Under the pieces are notes generated by a model. It was not told the DNA's origin, made no database searches, and saw nothing but the letters and a program-made list of their open reading frames with translations. The translations under genes and the position numbers were made by a program. From Deltaproteobacteria bacterium (GTDB lineage Bacteria > Desulfobacterota > Binatia > Binatales > Binataceae): a stretch of DNA of 41,485 nt. Location of the stretch: assembly GCA_021801125.1 (NCBI GenBank), contig JAJYYI010000097.1, forward strand, positions 1 through 41,485, read 5' to 3'. Of the stretch, positions 29,533 to 37,557 are shown one piece after another. Positions within the stretch are counted from its first letter, which is position 1. Each line of letters opens with the position of its first letter.

Positions 29533-30381
29533 ATGAACAAATGGCTCTGTAGGGGTTGGAGATGGACCGCGCTGGTTTTCGCGGCGACGCTTCTGGCCTG
29601 TCACAGAGAACCCGCGGCCCAGGGCCCGCCGGGTCTGCGCGTGCGCCCGTTCACCTTTCAGGTGGAGAGCGGCAAAAGCGTTTTCCAGATAGAAGGCTAT
29701 ATAGCCCTGGTGCCGCAAACCGGCCGGGCGCCCGCGGTGTTGATCGTCAATTCCGAGGTTCGCAACGCGCGCCGATGTGTCGAATCGTCCGAATGGCTAG
29801 GGGCGCTTGGTTTTCAGGTCGCCTGCATCAGCATCCCCGGCTCGGGGGCTTCTTCGGGGCCGGGGCGGTTCGTCGGACCGCAGGCTGTTGCCGCTGTGCA
29901 ACACGCGCTTGAACTGCTGGCCCATCGCACCGACGTCGATCCGAACCGAATCGCCGTATGGGGCAGCTTTAACGGTGCGATGGCGGTGGGCTTAGCGATG
30001 GACTCGGAGCTGCGCGTGCGCGCGGTGATCCTGGAATCCGGCACCTACGACATGGTCAAACTTTGGCCAAGCGCGTCTCTGATGGCTAAGCTCAAGATTC
30101 TGCACCAGGTATGGCCTAGCCATCGGGCGCTCGACGAGCGCAGCGTGCTGCCGCATCTGCCGGCTCGCCTTGACCTGAGCGTGCTTATTTTGCACGGCGA
30201 ACGGGACGGCAAGAGTCCGCCGGCCCAAGCGAGGCTTCTGGAGCAGCAACTCAAGGAGCGCGGCGCCTCCGTAAAGGCGTACTACTTCCCCGACGGCGGG
30301 CACGACCTGGGCGCACGGGTGCAAAAGCCCGTGGAGGAGTTTCTGCGCGAGATCTTTGTCGCGCAAAACCAGCCCGGATAG
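29533..30381 (+). CDS. Alpha/beta-hydrolase-fold lipoprotein with an altered nucleophile elbow
   Basis: A 282-residue protein with a short signal peptide and a lipobox LLAC (Cys23), probably membrane-anchored. The hydrolase fold resembles the prolyl-oligopeptidase and dienelactone hydrolase group: VLIVNSEVRNARRC, ISIPGSGASSG, the acid in LILHGERDGKSPP and the His in FPDGGHDL are all present. The nucleophile elbow, expected as G-x-S-x-G after RIAVW, reads GSFNG, with Phe146 (TTT at 29968-29970) at the nucleophile position and a Ser one residue before it. The protein is therefore probably not an ordinary serine hydrolase. It starts 21 nt after lpxD and is probably co-transcribed. An earlier TTG (29521) is a weaker start. 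Confidence 0.8.
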   Translation: MNKWLCRGWRWTALVFAATLLACHREPAAQGPPGLRVRPFTFQVESGKSVFQIEGYIALVPQTGRAPAVLIVNSEVRNARRCVESSEWLGALGFQVACISIPGSGASSGPGRFVGPQAVAAVQHALELLAHRTDVDPNRIAVWGSFNGAMAVGLAMDSELRVRAVILESGTYDMVKLWPSASLMAKLKILHQVWPSHRALDERSVLPHLPARLDLSVLILHGERDGKSPPAQARLLEQQLKERGASVKAYYFPDGGHDLGARVQKPVEEFLREIFVAQNQPG

Positions 30382-30415
30382 GCGCGGTCGGGACGGGCCG
30401 CAATGAATCAGGCGT

Positions 30416-30937
30416 TCAGGCGAGTTCCTCGAGCGCCATGAGCACCGCGTCGACGTGCCCTTCGACCTTGACGCGTGGAAAAATTCGCCGCACCAATCCG
30501 CGCCGGTCAATAATGAAAGTCGTGCGCTCGATCCCCTCGAATTCTCGTCCGTAAAGCTTTTTCCTTTTGTAGACGCCGTAACGGCGCGCGACCTTCGCTC
30601 CGACATCGCTGAGCAGCGGGAAATCGAGCGCGTACTTGGCGGCGAATTTCTCATGGGACGCGGCGCTGTCCGTGCTGATCCCGACGATTGTTGCCCCGCG
30701 CGCGCCGATTAGCTTTTGCCGGTCCCGAAAATCGCACGCTTCTTTTGAACACCCTGCAGTGAAATCCCTGGGATAGAAGTAGAGCACCACGTTGCCCTTA
30801 CTCAGCAGGTCTTGGAGGCTCACCGCATTACCCGAGCCATCCGGCAATTCGAAATCCGGCGCGGGCTTGTTCAACAATGTCGACGCCGGGTGGGCCGGCG
30901 ATACCGACTTAGATTTGCTTCTGGCTTTTCCCGCCAT
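30416..30937 (-). CDS. bcp: Thiol peroxidase of the PrxQ/BCP family
   Basis: A peroxiredoxin that reduces hydrogen and organic peroxides, recycled by thioredoxin. The 173-residue protein carries the peroxidatic Cys63 and the resolving Cys68 five residues later (FTAGCSKEAC), the alpha-type PrxQ arrangement, within YFYPRDFT. An N-terminal Lys/Ser-rich extension of about 20 residues precedes the domain. The ATG at 30937 has GGAG 8 nt upstream; an ATG 24 nt earlier would add eight residues. The upstream spacer carries a strong AT-rich palindrome that may control this gene. Confidence 0.93.
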   Translation of the reverse strand: MAGKARSKSKSVSPAHPASTLLNKPAPDFELPDGSGNAVSLQDLLSKGNVVLYFYPRDFTAGCSKEACDFRDRQKLIGARGATIVGISTDSAASHEKFAAKYALDFPLLSDVGAKVARRYGVYKRKKLYGREFEGIERTTFIIDRRGLVRRIFPRVKVEGHVDAVLMALEELA

Positions 30938-30978
30938 CGCTGCGTCTCCTATGCGCCGCATATTCTTAGCCTTGCTAT

Positions 30979-31025
30979 GTAAATTAATATGTTGTTGATG
31001 TTAATTTACGAAAATTAATTTAAGT
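30979..31025. promoter_or_regulatory. AT-rich palindromic operator candidate upstream of bcp
   Basis: GTAAATTAA (30979-30987) and TTAATTTAC (31001-31009) are a perfect 9-bp inverted repeat with 13 nt between, and a further TTAATTTA lies at about 31016-31023. Three copies of one half-site in a GC-rich genome, some 45-90 bp upstream of the peroxiredoxin start, suggest a transcription-factor binding region, possibly of a redox-responsive regulator (inference). Confidence 0.5.
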
Positions 31026-31059
31026 TTGGTTCAAATAGTTCCTTGTGGTTTTAGTGAGG

Positions 31060-31332
31060 TCAGGCCCGGCCATGCCGTTGGCCTATCCCTGCTTCGCTCA
31101 CCGTTAAACACCCTTTTGTTCGTCGCACCGCTGCGCCAATTGGGATATTGCGCTCGTTCGGGACTGGATCGGCATGGACACAGGCCAAGTCGAGGAAATG
31201 CCTCAACCAAGCCTGGGTGTCCTTCTGCTGGTTGAGTTTCTCGTAGAGGCAGAAAAAACGTCAAAGGCCATAAAAGACGTTGGTAGCATCGTTGACCAAG
31301 GAAGCGCCAGCGTTTAGACTTAACCAGATTTG
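31060..31332 (-). pseudogene. Possible remnant of a degraded coding region
   Basis: Reading the minus strand from 31332, one frame gives QIWLSLNAGASLVNDATNV..., an in-frame TGA at 31263-31261, then 66 more codons (RFFCLYEKLNQQKDTQAW..., NERNIPIGAAVRRTKG) to a TGA at 31062-31060. The third codon positions are mostly G or C, as in the real genes around it, which suggests that this was once coding. It has no start, and I recognise no family. A single base change (TGA to TGG) would join the two parts. Confidence 0.3.
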
Positions 31333-31360
31333 TTATTCCCCGGCCATTTTGCGATTTGCG

Positions 31361-32410
31361 ATGGCAGCCCACGCGGATTTAAGCATATCAGCGCTTCAGG
31401 GTGTGCTTGAGGACTACGGCCTTGGTCGGATAGCGAGAATTGACGAGGCCACCAACGGCGGTCCCGAAATCCATCGCCTATTCGAGACCAGCAAGGGCAA
31501 GTACCTGCTACGCGTGGCTCAAGCAGTCCGAGAGTACGACGTTAAGCGCGAACTTGAACTCCTCGGATTCCTTTCAAAGCACTCTTTTCCATGTCCGTGG
31601 CCGCTACAAGACCGTAATGGCCGCTTTTATCGCGAGCACGAGCGTCGATTCGTGTCGATATATCGCTGGAGCCCCGGCCAGTCCTTCAGCGTTGAGGGGC
31701 TCAACGACGCTCAATTAGAGAGCACCGGCCGGGCGCTGGCAAATTTGCACGTCATCGGCCGCGCCTACAAAAAGGGCATCGATAGTCGTCACAATTTCGA
31801 CCAGGTATCGGACCTGTACTGGCGGCTGCGTCCACGGCTCCCCAGCTTTTTTAGCAAAATTAGCCGCTTGTTAGACGAGGAGTTCGACTATCTGCATCGT
31901 CATCTGGAGCAGCGCCTGCCGAAGGGGGTAATTCACGGCGATCTGTTCGCGGATCGACTTTTGTTTCGGGGAGACCGCCTGACGTCCATTTTGGCTTTCG
32001 AGTCGGCCACGCGTGGAAAGTTTATTGCCGACCTTGCCACTGCGGTAAACGCGCTCTGTTTCGTTGGCGAAAAATACTGGCTGGCGCGTTTCCGGTCATT
32101 GATGCTGGGGTATGAATCGGTACGCGCGCTATCCCTCGCTGAATGGGACGCCTTTCCGAACGAGTTGCGCTACTCGTCGCTGCGTTTGCTGGTAACCGGA
32201 CTGCAGACCTGGTTGAACTGCTCCGGCGTAAGCGACGGCAAGCGCGATTTTCGCGAGTTTCTCGAGCGACTGCGCGTGTTGCGCCGCGAGAAAGACGGCG
32301 GCATGGATGAGCTGTTGATGGCTATGGCGACCGGCTACGATTACCGCAAATACCAGAAGGTCAAGGGCATGGACCGAAACTTGGTCGTGGTCTCGGGCAG
32401 CAACAAGTAG
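31361..32410 (+). CDS. Homoserine-kinase-like (ThrB type II / APH fold) protein missing metal ligands
   Basis: A 349-residue protein of the aminoglycoside-phosphotransferase fold, closest by motif to homoserine kinase type II. It has an N-lobe (about residues 10-105) and a C-lobe with VIHGDLFADRLLF and then ILAFESATRGKFIADLATAVNALCF. Catalytic Asp194 is present, but the two Mg ligands are not: Asn of the HGDLF-x-DN motif is Arg199 and the following D-F Asp is Ala212. ATP-dependent phosphotransfer is therefore unlikely unless another residue compensates. I start at the ATG at 31361; a TTG at 31280 is possible but adds 27 unrelated residues. Neighbours give no pathway: bcp is divergent and metF lies 351 bp downstream. 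Confidence 0.8.
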   Translation: MAAHADLSISALQGVLEDYGLGRIARIDEATNGGPEIHRLFETSKGKYLLRVAQAVREYDVKRELELLGFLSKHSFPCPWPLQDRNGRFYREHERRFVSIYRWSPGQSFSVEGLNDAQLESTGRALANLHVIGRAYKKGIDSRHNFDQVSDLYWRLRPRLPSFFSKISRLLDEEFDYLHRHLEQRLPKGVIHGDLFADRLLFRGDRLTSILAFESATRGKFIADLATAVNALCFVGEKYWLARFRSLMLGYESVRALSLAEWDAFPNELRYSSLRLLVTGLQTWLNCSGVSDGKRDFREFLERLRVLRREKDGGMDELLMAMATGYDYRKYQKVKGMDRNLVVVSGSNK

Positions 32411-32761
32411 AATAGCCGATTGAGCAATTCCACGATTGCATTGAGGCGCCGTGCCCGCGCGGGGGCGAACAACGGCTTGCAACGTGCCGCGACGCCTTCT
32501 CCGATGGGTGACCGCTAGGGCTCAGGCTCGATGCGGCTGCGAAGGAGGGTGGGGACGACAGCGGCACCTGGGCAATTAGCCGGCTGATTTGCGGTGCGGA
32601 TGGTTTGGGCTCGGGTGAGCCGATCCTCCCCGTGACCTTGAGCTTGCGTCTTTCAGGCATCGCGCGGACGCCGCTCAAGGGCGACTCTTGCCTCTCCGAC
32701 CGGTGCCCACAAACGGTCTCGGCTTCAAGCCACATCGCGCGCGCCGGTGTAAGATAAGGCA
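32411..32761. other. Intergenic region upstream of metF
   Basis: These 351 bp contain no convincing gene. One small hairpin, GGCTC-GGGT-GAGCC (32608-32621), with GGAT/ATCC flanking pairs, is visible. I looked for SAM, SAH and tetrahydrofolate riboswitch cores ahead of metF and could not match any. Confidence 0.5.
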
Positions 32762-33712
32762 ATGTCCAAATTAGCTGATACCCTTTACCCCGGGGCATTG
32801 ACTCTCTGGCTTGAAGTAAGCCCGCCGCGCGGGATTAATTCTGAAGCCCTCCTGCGCCGACTCAAGGCGGTTATCGGCCACGTCGACGCGATCAACTTGA
32901 CCGATAACGCGTTGGCCAAAGTGAAGATGTCTCCCTTGGCCTTCGCCTCGATCCTTCAGAATCGATTAGGCCTGCCCGTGGTGCTAAACCTTTCTTGCCG
33001 CGACCGCAATCTGCTTGCGCTTAAGGCGGATCTGTTGGGAGCGGGAGCGCTCAACGTGGGTGCGATCGTGGCGTTGACCGGTGATAAGCTTGCGCCGAAC
33101 GATCAAGGCGACAGGCCGCAAGCCAGCTCGGTTCACGACGTGGACGCGATTGGATTGCTGAACATTATCGGCCAACTCAACCGCGGCGAGCTTGGCGAGC
33201 CCAAGCCGCTTAAGTTCCCGCCCGCGTTGCTCGCCGGCGCGGTGGCGAACCCTAACCGGAAGCGGCTGGAGCACGAGTTCGAGTTGTTGGCGCGAAAAGT
33301 CGAGGCCGGCGCACGGTTCGTCATGACCCAGCCCGTTTTCGACGCCGAGACGGCGTACCAATTCGTGGAACGCGCGCAGGCGCTCAGGGTCGGCATAATC
33401 ATGGGAGTCCTTCCGTTAAAGCGGGCCGCGATGGCAAGCTACATCGCCGCCAAAATCCGCGACCTTGCGCCCACCAGGGCATATTTGGAGAGCTACCAGG
33501 GAATGACGGAGGAGCAGGTGCGGATGCGTTCGGTCGAGCATTGCCTGGAGCTGATGACACGCTTGGCCCCGCAGGTGGCGGGGTTTAACATAATGAGCGG
33601 CGGAGGTCCGTCGCTGGCGATAGAATTGGCGCTTAAATTCAGCCCGCTGCGCGCCAAGCTTAGACGCTCCCTTGCGCCTGCTCCAGCGCAAAGAACGCTC
33701 AAGGGCTTGTGA
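32762..33712 (+). CDS. Methylenetetrahydrofolate reductase family protein
   Basis: A 316-residue FAD-dependent TIM barrel of the MTHFR family, which reduces methylene- to methyl-tetrahydrofolate for methionine synthesis. Visible landmarks are EVSPPRG (the catalytic Glu in the E-x-x-P-P-R motif), INLTDNALAKVKMSP, the NLSCRDRN segment, LTGDK, KVEAGARFVMTQPVFD and GVLPLK. The divergence from E. coli MetF and the INLTDN segment suggest the MetF-like branch common in deltaproteobacteria and actinobacteria, so a related C1 reaction is not excluded. The ATG at 32762 follows AAGG. It is upstream of folE in the same direction, a sensible folate pairing. Confidence 0.85.
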   Translation: MSKLADTLYPGALTLWLEVSPPRGINSEALLRRLKAVIGHVDAINLTDNALAKVKMSPLAFASILQNRLGLPVVLNLSCRDRNLLALKADLLGAGALNVGAIVALTGDKLAPNDQGDRPQASSVHDVDAIGLLNIIGQLNRGELGEPKPLKFPPALLAGAVANPNRKRLEHEFELLARKVEAGARFVMTQPVFDAETAYQFVERAQALRVGIIMGVLPLKRAAMASYIAAKIRDLAPTRAYLESYQGMTEEQVRMRSVEHCLELMTRLAPQVAGFNIMSGGGPSLAIELALKFSPLRAKLRRSLAPAPAQRTLKGL

Positions 33713-33835
33713 CGTCCACTGTGACGCAATGGCGGCGGAAATAATTTCACCACGGCTCTCCTGGGCGCGGCCTGAGGACGCTCGGGCCGCTCGTGAGGCC
33801 GCAACGGCGTCCTTTGGTCGACAAGGTGTTAAGGT

Positions 33836-34405
33836 ATGGCTGCCACTGTTGAATCAGCGCAGCAGGCGGTGAGAAGCCTGCTCGATTTTTTGGGGGAAGA
33901 CCCGGATCGCGAGGGCTTGCGACGCACCCCGGAGCGCGTGGTGAAAGCCTTGCAGTTCCTCACCAAGGGCTACGCCGAGGATCCCAAGCGAGCTATTAAT
34001 GGCGCCTTCTTTGTCGAAGACTACCAGGAAATGATCGTCTGTCGGGATCTCGACTTCTACTCCCTGTGCGAGCATCATCTCTTGCCCTTCATGGGCAAGG
34101 CGCACGTTGCCTACGTGCCGCGAAATCGCATCGTGGGGCTGTCGAAAATCGCGCGCCTGGTAGAAATCTACGCCCGCAGGCTGCAAATTCAGGAACGCAT
34201 GACGACGCAGATCGCCAACACGATCGCCGACCAGCTCGACCCGCTCGGCGTTGCCGTCGTGCTCGAGGCCGAGCATCTGTGTATGAGGATGCGCGGTGTG
34301 GAAAAGCAAAACTCCTGGATTACGACTTCCGCGATGCTGGGGCTTTTCCAGACTCGCTTTGAAACGCGCCAAGAGTTCATGAATCTCTTGAGCAAAGAAA
34401 GATGA
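33836..34405 (+). CDS. folE: GTP cyclohydrolase I
   Basis: Converts GTP to dihydroneopterin triphosphate, the first step of folate and pterin synthesis. The 189-residue protein is the zinc-dependent FolE1 type: ligands Cys78, His81 and Cys149 (SLCEHH and EHLCM) and the N-terminal [15 protein letters not shown] are present. It is complete. It follows the MTHFR-family gene by 123 bp and precedes rpiA by 70 bp, all in the same direction. Confidence 0.96.
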   Translation: MAATVESAQQAVRSLLDFLGEDPDREGLRRTPERVVKALQFLTKGYAEDPKRAINGAFFVEDYQEMIVCRDLDFYSLCEHHLLPFMGKAHVAYVPRNRIVGLSKIARLVEIYARRLQIQERMTTQIANTIADQLDPLGVAVVLEAEHLCMRMRGVEKQNSWITTSAMLGLFQTRFETRQEFMNLLSKER

Positions 34406-34475
34406 ACGTTCTCCGCTGTTCAGCGGCCAGCCGCCGGGTTGATTGCGGCGACGTGGCCTGGGGCGGCGGCGAGCT

Positions 34476-35198
34476 ATGACTAAGGCACGGAGCTTAAGCG
34501 TGTCCGTCAAAGCATCAGACGAAGACCTTGCGGCGCTGGGCGAGTATGCCTTGCGCTACGTGGAGTCCGGCTTTACGGTCGGGATAGGCACCGGCAAGGC
34601 GGCTTCGGCATTCATTCGAGCGTTGGGCCGCAGTGGCCTTAAGATTCGCGCCGTCCCGACCTCCGAGGGCAGTGCCGAGCTGGCGCGCCAGTATGGGATC
34701 GAGCTGGTCCCGCTCAAGGGAGCGCTCGATATCGCCCTCGACGGGGCTGACGAGGTCGATCCGAACCTCGACCTGATAAAGGGATTCGGCGGCGCGCTGT
34801 TGCGCGAGAAAATTGTCGCCGCAGCCGCGCAGTACTACGTGATTTTGGTCGGCGAAGAAAAGCTCGTACCGCGCCTTGGGCAGCGCGGGCGCCTGCCCGT
34901 TGAGGTGCTGCCGTTCGGCGTCGAGCTATGCGCGCGGCGAATCGAGGCGCTCGGCCTGCGCGCGCAGGTGCGGCTTGCCGAGAATGGCAACGCTTTCCGG
35001 ACCGACAACGGCAATGTGATCCTCGACTGCGTTATAGATGAAATTGCCGAGCCTGCGCGTCTGGAGCGGGAACTGGCGGCTATTCCCGGAGTGCTGGGAA
35101 ACGGGCTTTTTGTGGGCACCGCCAACGAAGTGCTGGTCTGCGCCCCAGGAGGCGGCGTCCGCTCGCTTAAGCGCCGGGACGCAAGGAAAATGCATTGA
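34476..35198 (+). CDS. rpiA: Ribose-5-phosphate isomerase A
   Basis: Interconverts ribose 5-phosphate and ribulose 5-phosphate in the pentose phosphate pathway. From the ATG at 34476 it has 240 residues. The active-site residues Asp89, Asp92, Lys102 and Glu111 in DGADEVDPNLDLIKGFGGALLRE keep the spacing of E. coli Asp81, Asp84, Lys94 and Glu103, and the phosphate loop GIGTGKAASAFI is intact. An earlier in-frame start (34443) adds 11 Arg-rich residues and is unlikely. Its TGA overlaps the ATG of the glycerate kinase gene by one base, so the two are translationally coupled. Confidence 0.95.
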   Translation: MTKARSLSVSVKASDEDLAALGEYALRYVESGFTVGIGTGKAASAFIRALGRSGLKIRAVPTSEGSAELARQYGIELVPLKGALDIALDGADEVDPNLDLIKGFGGALLREKIVAAAAQYYVILVGEEKLVPRLGQRGRLPVEVLPFGVELCARRIEALGLRAQVRLAENGNAFRTDNGNVILDCVIDEIAEPARLERELAAIPGVLGNGLFVGTANEVLVCAPGGGVRSLKRRDARKMH

Positions 35199-36649
35199 TG
35201 GCTCCGGCAGGCGGCTCGATCGACGAATTCGCGCGCGAGCGCTTGACGCGGATTTACCGGGATGTCATCAACGGTCTCTCGCCTGCGCGGCTGTTGGGGC
35301 GCGCGCTTGCCGGAGAGAGCGCTGAATTTAGCGAGATTCCCTCGGTAATCGCGGCTGCTTCGCGCCTGTTCGTGCTCGCCGTGGGAAAGGCCGCGCCTGG
35401 GATGGCCCGCGCGCTGGCCGGTTTATGCAGTGATAAGCTGGCGGGCTTGGTCGCGATAGTGCCGCTCAATTCGGGCCAGCAGTTGCATGACGAACTGCGG
35501 ATGCTGACCGAGGGCGAGGACGCAGCCAACCGCAGCAGTCGCGAAGCGGCTGCGCAGCCGTTGCTCCGTGTCTTGGAGGGCGCCCATCCGCTTCCCACGC
35601 CGGCCTCGGCGGAGGCGGGTGCGGCCGCGCTCGACTTTATAGCCCAGGCTGGGCCGCAAGACGTCGTGATATTGGCCCTGAGCGGGGGCGCTTCAGCGAT
35701 GATGGCGCTTCCGGCGCAAGGGCTTACGCTTGCCGACAAGGTCGCTACCACCCAGCTTCTGCTGCGCGCCGGCGCAACTATCCATGAACTCAATGCCGTG
35801 CGCAAGCATCTGTCCGGAGTAAAAGGGGGAAGACTGCTCGATGGCCTTCGCGCGGCGCGAATGATCGTTCTGGCGATGTCCGACGTCGCCGGCAACGACC
35901 CGGCCACGATAGGTTCCGGACCAGCGAGCGCGGACGCCACGACCTACGCCCAGGCGCGCGAGGTGATGAGCCGGCGCGGGGTGTGGGAATCCGTGCCCGA
36001 AGCAGTGCGCCGTCATGTGGAGCGCGGCATCGCGGGCGAGATTCCCGAGACTGTGAAGGACGGAGATCCGCGCCTCAGTCGAGTCAACTTCTTTATTCTG
36101 GCGGACAACGAAACCGCTCTGCGCGAAGCTGAAGCTTCGGCTGTCGCCTTGAATTTTAAGGTTAGGCGTTGGCGTACGCTAGGCGGCGAGGCGCGCGCGG
36201 CCGGGCATGAGCTCGCGTCGTTTCTGGCGCAGCTTGCGCGCACCGATAAGGCCGCGAGCGGAACCGGGCGAAGCGCCTGCGCGTCCGTCACCCCACAGTG
36301 CGTGCTGGCTGGCGGCGAGTGCGTGGTAACGGTGCGCGGCTCGGGGCTAGGCGGGCGCGCGCAGGAAATCGCGCTGGGCTGCGCGATCGAGCTCGCGCGA
36401 ATCGCTCCTGCGGCCAAGGTCGCAATGCTGTGCGCCGGCACCGATGGCATCGACGGCCCGACTGACGCCGCAGGCGCTTTTGCAGGCACCGGCACGGCTG
36501 CAGCGGCTTTAAAGCGCGGTGCCGACCCAAGTTCGTACCTGGAGCGCAACGACACCTACTCGCTATTCGCGCTGACGGGCGACCTCTTTAAGCCCGGTCC
36601 CACCGGGGTTAACGTTGCCGACGTGCTGCTTGCGTTGGTTGATTATTGA
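35198..36649 (+). CDS. Glycerate 2-kinase (MOFRL family)
   Basis: Phosphorylates D-glycerate to 2-phosphoglycerate, linking glyoxylate or serine-derived carbon to glycolysis. The 483-residue protein has the GckA-type N-terminal nucleotide-binding domain (LFVLAVGKAAPGMARAL, ILALSGGASAMMALP, ELNAVRKHLSGVKGGRL) and the C-terminal MOFRL domain (about 370-480: GSGLGGRAQEIALGCAIEL, LCAGTDGIDGPTDAAGAF, LTGDLFKPGPTGVNVADV). The fused start and stop (TGATG) with rpiA implies coupled expression. A region of about 20 residues near 345-365 (TDKAASGTGRSACASV) looks like a lineage-specific insert. Confidence 0.92.
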   Translation: MAPAGGSIDEFARERLTRIYRDVINGLSPARLLGRALAGESAEFSEIPSVIAAASRLFVLAVGKAAPGMARALAGLCSDKLAGLVAIVPLNSGQQLHDELRMLTEGEDAANRSSREAAAQPLLRVLEGAHPLPTPASAEAGAAALDFIAQAGPQDVVILALSGGASAMMALPAQGLTLADKVATTQLLLRAGATIHELNAVRKHLSGVKGGRLLDGLRAARMIVLAMSDVAGNDPATIGSGPASADATTYAQAREVMSRRGVWESVPEAVRRHVERGIAGEIPETVKDGDPRLSRVNFFILADNETALREAEASAVALNFKVRRWRTLGGEARAAGHELASFLAQLARTDKAASGTGRSACASVTPQCVLAGGECVVTVRGSGLGGRAQEIALGCAIELARIAPAAKVAMLCAGTDGIDGPTDAAGAFAGTGTAAAALKRGADPSSYLERNDTYSLFALTGDLFKPGPTGVNVADVLLALVDY

Positions 36650-36660
36650 GCCTCGGGCAG

Positions 36661-36786
36661 AATACCCAGGTGGCTGCTTTTCCCCAGCCGAATCGAGGAC
36701 AGACGGCTCCTCGCACCGCTTACGCCGAGGGTATTGGGAGCGAAAGGCAATCGGAGAACCGCAACCGAGTCGGCTTACGCCAAGGG
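36661..36786 (+). ncRNA. Candidate structured leader upstream of the molybdoenzyme
   Basis: AATACCC (36661-36667) pairs with GGGTATT (36729-36735) and encloses two hairpins, GGCTG/CAGCC (36672-36689) and CGAGGA/TCCTCG (36694-36713), a three-way-junction layout. The 14-nt block GCTTACGCC-R-AGGG (R = G/A) occurs twice, at 36718-36731 and 36773-36786. It lies 96 bp upstream of a molybdopterin-dependent enzyme gene. I could not match it to the Moco or cobalamin riboswitch consensus. Confidence 0.3.
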
Positions 36787-36881
36787 AAGGGTTTGGCCGG
36801 CGCCGTGAATTACGTTGTTCAACTGTGCTGAATCAGCTACGGCTTTCGCGTGGTCTGTCGATGCGCTATTGATAAACGGAA

Positions 36882-37487
36882 ATGAGCAAACGGCCAATTT
36901 CAGAGCAGCTTGCGGCCCGCGTGCCACCCGGTCAGGTCTTGACGGACAAGTTTCCGGTCCTAACCTACGGCCCGACGCCGCCGTTTGATCCCCGCACGTG
37001 GGACTTCCGCGTCTTCGGCTTGGTGGAGATGCCCTTGCGTCTCACCTACGAGGAGTTCCACGCCCTGCCGAGAAGCGAGATGGTTGCGGATTTCCATTGC
37101 GTGACCACCTGGTCGCGGCTCGACAACCGATGGGAAGGGGTGCGGATCGCCGATCTAATGCAGTTGGTGCGGCTTGCTCCCGAGGCGCGCTTCGTGATCG
37201 TCCACTGCGACGGTGACTACACGACTAATCTGCCCCTGCATGAGTTTCTGGACGAAGACACGATGCTCGCGTACCGTCACGACGGTCGCGATCTCGAGCC
37301 GGACCACGGCTATCCTCTTCGGCTGGTGGTGCCGAAGCTCTACGGGTGGAAGAGCGCCAAGTGGGTGCGGGCGTTGGAATTTTCCGCCAACGACCAGCGC
37401 GGCTTCTGGGAGGTCCGTGGCTACCACAATCATGCCGATCCATGGAAAGAAGAGCGCTACTCCTTTCAGGAAGAGCAGGAAGATTGA
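36882..37487 (+). CDS. Sulfite-oxidase-like molybdopterin-dependent oxidoreductase
   Basis: A 201-residue protein consisting of a single sulfite-oxidase-type molybdopterin domain. Cys73 (ADFHCVTTWSRLDNRW) is the expected molybdenum ligand, and the WEGV, HCDGDYTTNLPL, LAYRHDGRDLEPDHGYPLRLVVPKLYGWKSAKWV stretches (residues about 84-165) match the compact YuiH-like group. There is no Tat signal or haem domain, so it is probably cytoplasmic, unlike periplasmic MsrP. The physiological substrate of this group is not well established. The ATG follows CGGA closely. A possible structured leader lies upstream. Confidence 0.9.
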   Translation: MSKRPISEQLAARVPPGQVLTDKFPVLTYGPTPPFDPRTWDFRVFGLVEMPLRLTYEEFHALPRSEMVADFHCVTTWSRLDNRWEGVRIADLMQLVRLAPEARFVIVHCDGDYTTNLPLHEFLDEDTMLAYRHDGRDLEPDHGYPLRLVVPKLYGWKSAKWVRALEFSANDQRGFWEVRGYHNHADPWKEERYSFQEEQED

Positions 37488-37557
37488 GCTAAAGCAGCGG
37501 ACTCGGCGCATCGACCGGCCGATGTTCTCGCTTTAATGGCACCCTTACCGCCGAGGT

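Larger units (their letters stand above)
30938..31360. other. Divergent intergenic region with palindromes and a decayed coding remnant
   Basis: This 423-bp spacer lies between bcp (minus) and the kinase-like gene (plus). The left part (30975-31030) is strikingly AT-rich and palindromic; the right part, on the minus strand, has a coding-like reading with an in-frame stop. Both are listed separately. No intact gene is apparent. Confidence 0.55.

Noticed and set aside
28624-29718. 364-codon open frame on the minus strand opposite lpxD
   Set aside because: It is antisense to a complete LpxD with all motifs, its translation lacks any recognisable domain, and high G+C codon bias explains the open frame.
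32608-32621. Hairpin ahead of the MTHFR-family gene as a SAM or SAH riboswitch
   Set aside because: The conserved core bases of those riboswitches cannot be found around it.
35254-35940. 228-codon minus-strand open frame opposite glycerate kinase
   Set aside because: Ala/Ser/Arg-rich translation, antisense to a well-conserved gene.
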